DNA of 14,850 bases from Candidatus Agathobaculum merdigallinarum. Lineage in GTDB: Bacteria > Bacillota > Clostridia > Oscillospirales > Butyricicoccaceae. The notes beneath the pieces are model-generated. The model worked only from the letters and a program-made list of their open reading frames with translations. It had not been told where the DNA came from and ran no database searches. The first letter of the stretch is position 1, and each line of letters begins with the position of its first letter. Of this stretch, positions 13,684 to 14,850 are shown in pieces. Made by a program: the position numbers and the translations under genes. The stretch is from the NCBI GenBank assembly GCA_019115425.1, contig DXDO01000197.1, positions 1-14,850 of the forward strand, written 5' to 3'.

Positions 13684-13712
13684 TTGACAGGCGTACCGGA
13701 TTCCGGTATAAT
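13684..13712 (+). promoter_or_regulatory. Consensus promoter of the tRNA-Ala gene, palindrome in spacer
   Basis: TTGACA (13684-13689) and TATAAT (13707-13712) are separated by 17 bases and both match consensus. TACCGG-ATT-CCGGTA (13694-13708) is a perfect inverted repeat that fills most of the spacer and overlaps the -10 box. Transcription should begin near 13719, about 30 bases before the mature tRNA. Confidence 0.92.
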
Positions 13713-13748
13713 ATACTTCGTCGTCAGGACAGGCTGACGGCGGAACCC

Positions 13749-13824
13749 GGGGGCGTAGCTCAGCTGGGAGAGCGTTTGACTGGCAGTCAAGAGGTCATGG
13801 GTTCGATCCCCACCGTCTCCACCA
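13749..13824 (+). tRNA. tRNA-Ala, anticodon GGC, CCA encoded
   Basis: The 76 bases fold as a standard cloverleaf. The acceptor GGGGGCG (13749-13755) pairs with CGTCTCC (13814-13820) and includes G3-U70, the identity pair of tRNA-Ala. The D arm is GCTC/GAGC. The anticodon stem TTTGA/TCAAG encloses loop CTGGCAG with anticodon GGC (reads GCC and GCU). The T loop is TTCGATC. The discriminator is A and CCA (13822-13824) is encoded. The T stem ATGGG/CCCAC has one A-C mismatch at its outer pair. It is a single tRNA gene with its own promoter and terminator. Confidence 0.96.
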
Positions 13825-13829
13825 ATCAG

Positions 13830-13860
13830 AAAAAGGCATCCGTTTGGGATGCCTTTTTGT
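13830..13860 (+). terminator. Intrinsic terminator after tRNA-Ala
   Basis: AAAAAGGCATCC (13830-13841) pairs perfectly with GGATGCCTTTTT (13847-13858) around a 5-base loop. The T-run forms both the stem end and the termination tract. It begins 5 bases after the encoded CCA. Confidence 0.92.
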
Positions 13861-13880
13861 TTTGCCTGCCGCAAAGAAAA

Positions 13881-13924
13881 AGCAGAAGCCCCGCGCGCCT
13901 TTCCGGGCACGCGGGGCTTTTGCT
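13881..13924 (-). terminator. Terminator for the minus-strand sugar kinase, possibly bidirectional
   Basis: AAGCCCCGCG (13886-13895) pairs with CGCGGGGCTT (13910-13919), extended outward by AGCA (13881-13884)/TGCT (13921-13924). Read on the minus strand it is followed by TTTTTCTTT, a good termination tract. It separates the converging tRNA and kinase transcripts. Confidence 0.8.
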
Positions 13925-13977
13925 ATGTTAGGGGAGGTATGAAATGATAAGCGAACGGCGGTTGCCGTTTCACCTCA

Positions 13978-14850
13978 TCAGCGCTGGATACGGCCCGAGC
14001 CGTCGCCGCCGGCGAGCTTCTCGACCTCGGAGACGGTGACCATGTTGTAGTCGCCCTCGATGGTGTGCTTGAGTGCGGAAGCCGCTACCGCGAACTCGAC
14101 TGCTTCCTGCGTGCTCTTGCCGTTCAGCAGGGCGTAGATCAGGCCGCCGCCGAAGGAGTCGCCGCCGCCGACGCGGTCGATGATGCGCAGCTCGTACTTC
14201 TTGGAGAAGCAGTACTCGCCGGTCTTTGCGTCGAACAGCATTGCGCTCCAGCCGTTGTCGGACGCAGAGTGGGACTCGCGCAGGGTGATGGCAACCTTCT
14301 CAAAGCCGAACTTGTCAGCCAGCTGCTTGGCAACCGACTTGTAGCCTTCGTGGTTGATCTCGCCCGCGTAAATATCGGTCGCCTCGGCCTCAATGCCGAA
14401 TACGTCCTTTGCGTCCTCCTCGTTGGAGATGCAAACGTCAACATACTGGCACAGGTCGGTCATCGCCTCGCGCGCCTGCTCGCGGGTCCAGAGCTTGCCG
14501 CGGTAGTTCAGGTCGCAGGAGATCTTGACGCCGTGCGCCTTGGCTACCTGGCAGGCCTCGCGGCAGATGTCGACCACATTCGGGCCGAGCGCCGGGGTGA
14601 TGCCGGTGAAGTGGAACCAGTCCACGCCCTCGAAGATCTTGTTCCAGTCAAAGTCAGCGGTGGTCGCTTCCTGGATCGCGGAGTGCGCGCGGTCGTAGAT
14701 GCAGACCGAGCCGCGCTGGGAAGCGCCCTTCTCGTTGAAGTAGATACCGATGCGGTCGCCGCCGCGGACGATCATGCTGGTGTCCACGCCGTAGCGGCGC
14801 AGGGAGTTGACAGCCGCCTGGCCGATGGCGTGCGCCGGCAGCTTGGTGAC
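13978..14850 (-). CDS. kdgK: PfkB family sugar kinase, probable 2-dehydro-3-deoxygluconokinase (N-terminus off the window)
   Basis: The frame is open from the right edge (14850) to the stop at 13978, giving about 290 residues of a protein normally near 340. The N-terminus, about 50 residues, lies outside. KdgK phosphorylates 2-keto-3-deoxygluconate (KDG) to KDPG, a step of pectin, hexuronate and gluconate use. Visible features are LPAHAIGQAA at the edge, VRGGDRIGIYFNEKG, the acceptor-side motif CDLNYRGKLW, and the PfkB signature RVGGGDSFGGGLIYAL, whose Asp is the catalytic base (about residue 231 of the visible part). The ending ALKHTIEGDYN and GGDGSGRIQR is typical of KDG kinases as I recall them. 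IolC, the inositol-pathway kinase, is the alternative given the iol genes 10 kb away, but these motifs and the opposite strand favour KdgK. The internal GTG 14787 is not the start. Confidence 0.85.
   Translation of the reverse strand, partial: VTKLPAHAIGQAAVNSLRRYGVDTSMIVRGGDRIGIYFNEKGASQRGSVCIYDRAHSAIQEATTADFDWNKIFEGVDWFHFTGITPALGPNVVDICREACQVAKAHGVKISCDLNYRGKLWTREQAREAMTDLCQYVDVCISNEEDAKDVFGIEAEATDIYAGEINHEGYKSVAKQLADKFGFEKVAITLRESHSASDNGWSAMLFDAKTGEYCFSKKYELRIIDRVGGGDSFGGGLIYALLNGKSTQEAVEFAVAASALKHTIEGDYNMVTVSEVEKLAGGDGSGRIQR

Noticed and set aside
13978..14850. Minus-strand kinase as iolC of the inositol pathway
   Set aside because: The DLNYRGKLW, GGGDSFGGG and GGDGSGRIQR patterns fit KDG kinases better, and the gene is on the other strand over 10 kb from the iol genes.
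1..14850. CRISPR array, IS element, integrase, toxin-antitoxin or phage genes
   Set aside because: No regularly spaced direct repeats, transposase or recombinase motifs, or phage-like proteins were seen on either strand.

Overview
The window looks like a chromosomal segment of a GC-rich anaerobic gut Firmicute, class Clostridia. An Oscillospirales or butyrate-producer type genome is my inference. The reasons are strong AGGAG-type ribosome binding sites, consensus sigma-A promoters, a T-box leader, VanW/G5 and DUF975 proteins, and a Clostridium kluyveri-like 4-hydroxybutyrate dehydrogenase and CoA-transferase pair. No IS element, integrase, phage gene or CRISPR array was seen. Most of the content is recognisable metabolism and housekeeping.

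Layout. (1) Bases 1-3662 are the end of a myo-inositol catabolic operon: iolD (3' end only), a hairpin, iolB, then closely spaced genes for an iron-dependent 4-hydroxybutyrate-type dehydrogenase and a 4-hydroxybutyrate/butyrate-type CoA-transferase. Inositol breakdown yields malonate semialdehyde. The added pair is chemically suited to reduce it to 3-hydroxypropionate and activate that to the CoA ester, giving a possible fermentative exit. (2) Bases 3663-3973 are a structured intergenic stretch with two long hairpins, ending in a metY promoter whose spacer holds a perfect palindrome. (3) metY (O-acetylhomoserine sulfhydrylase) and a GNAT acetyltransferase follow, closed by a UUCG-loop terminator. 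(4) A VanW/G5 cell-envelope protein and a DUF975 membrane protein come next, with their own promoter and terminator. (5) A consensus promoter drives a T-box leader with a probable AUG (Met) specifier, followed by a GNAT acetyltransferase and metG. (6) After metG is a run of six hairpins in under 200 bases, then a DUF4177 gene, a Cof-type HAD phosphatase and tatD. (7) A tRNA-Ala(GGC) with its own consensus promoter and terminator follows. (8) On the minus strand, running off the right edge, is a PfkB sugar kinase with 2-keto-3-deoxygluconate kinase features.

How they work together. The left part is inositol carbon catabolism with a possible redox/CoA outlet. The middle is methionine supply and use: metY makes homocysteine, and metG charges tRNA-Met under control of uncharged tRNA-Met. 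The right part is housekeeping plus uronate/KDG metabolism. The best candidates for new biology are the iol-linked dehydrogenase/CoA-transferase pair, the acetyltransferase inside the Met T-box operon, and the unexplained hairpin-rich intergenic regions after cat2 and after metG.
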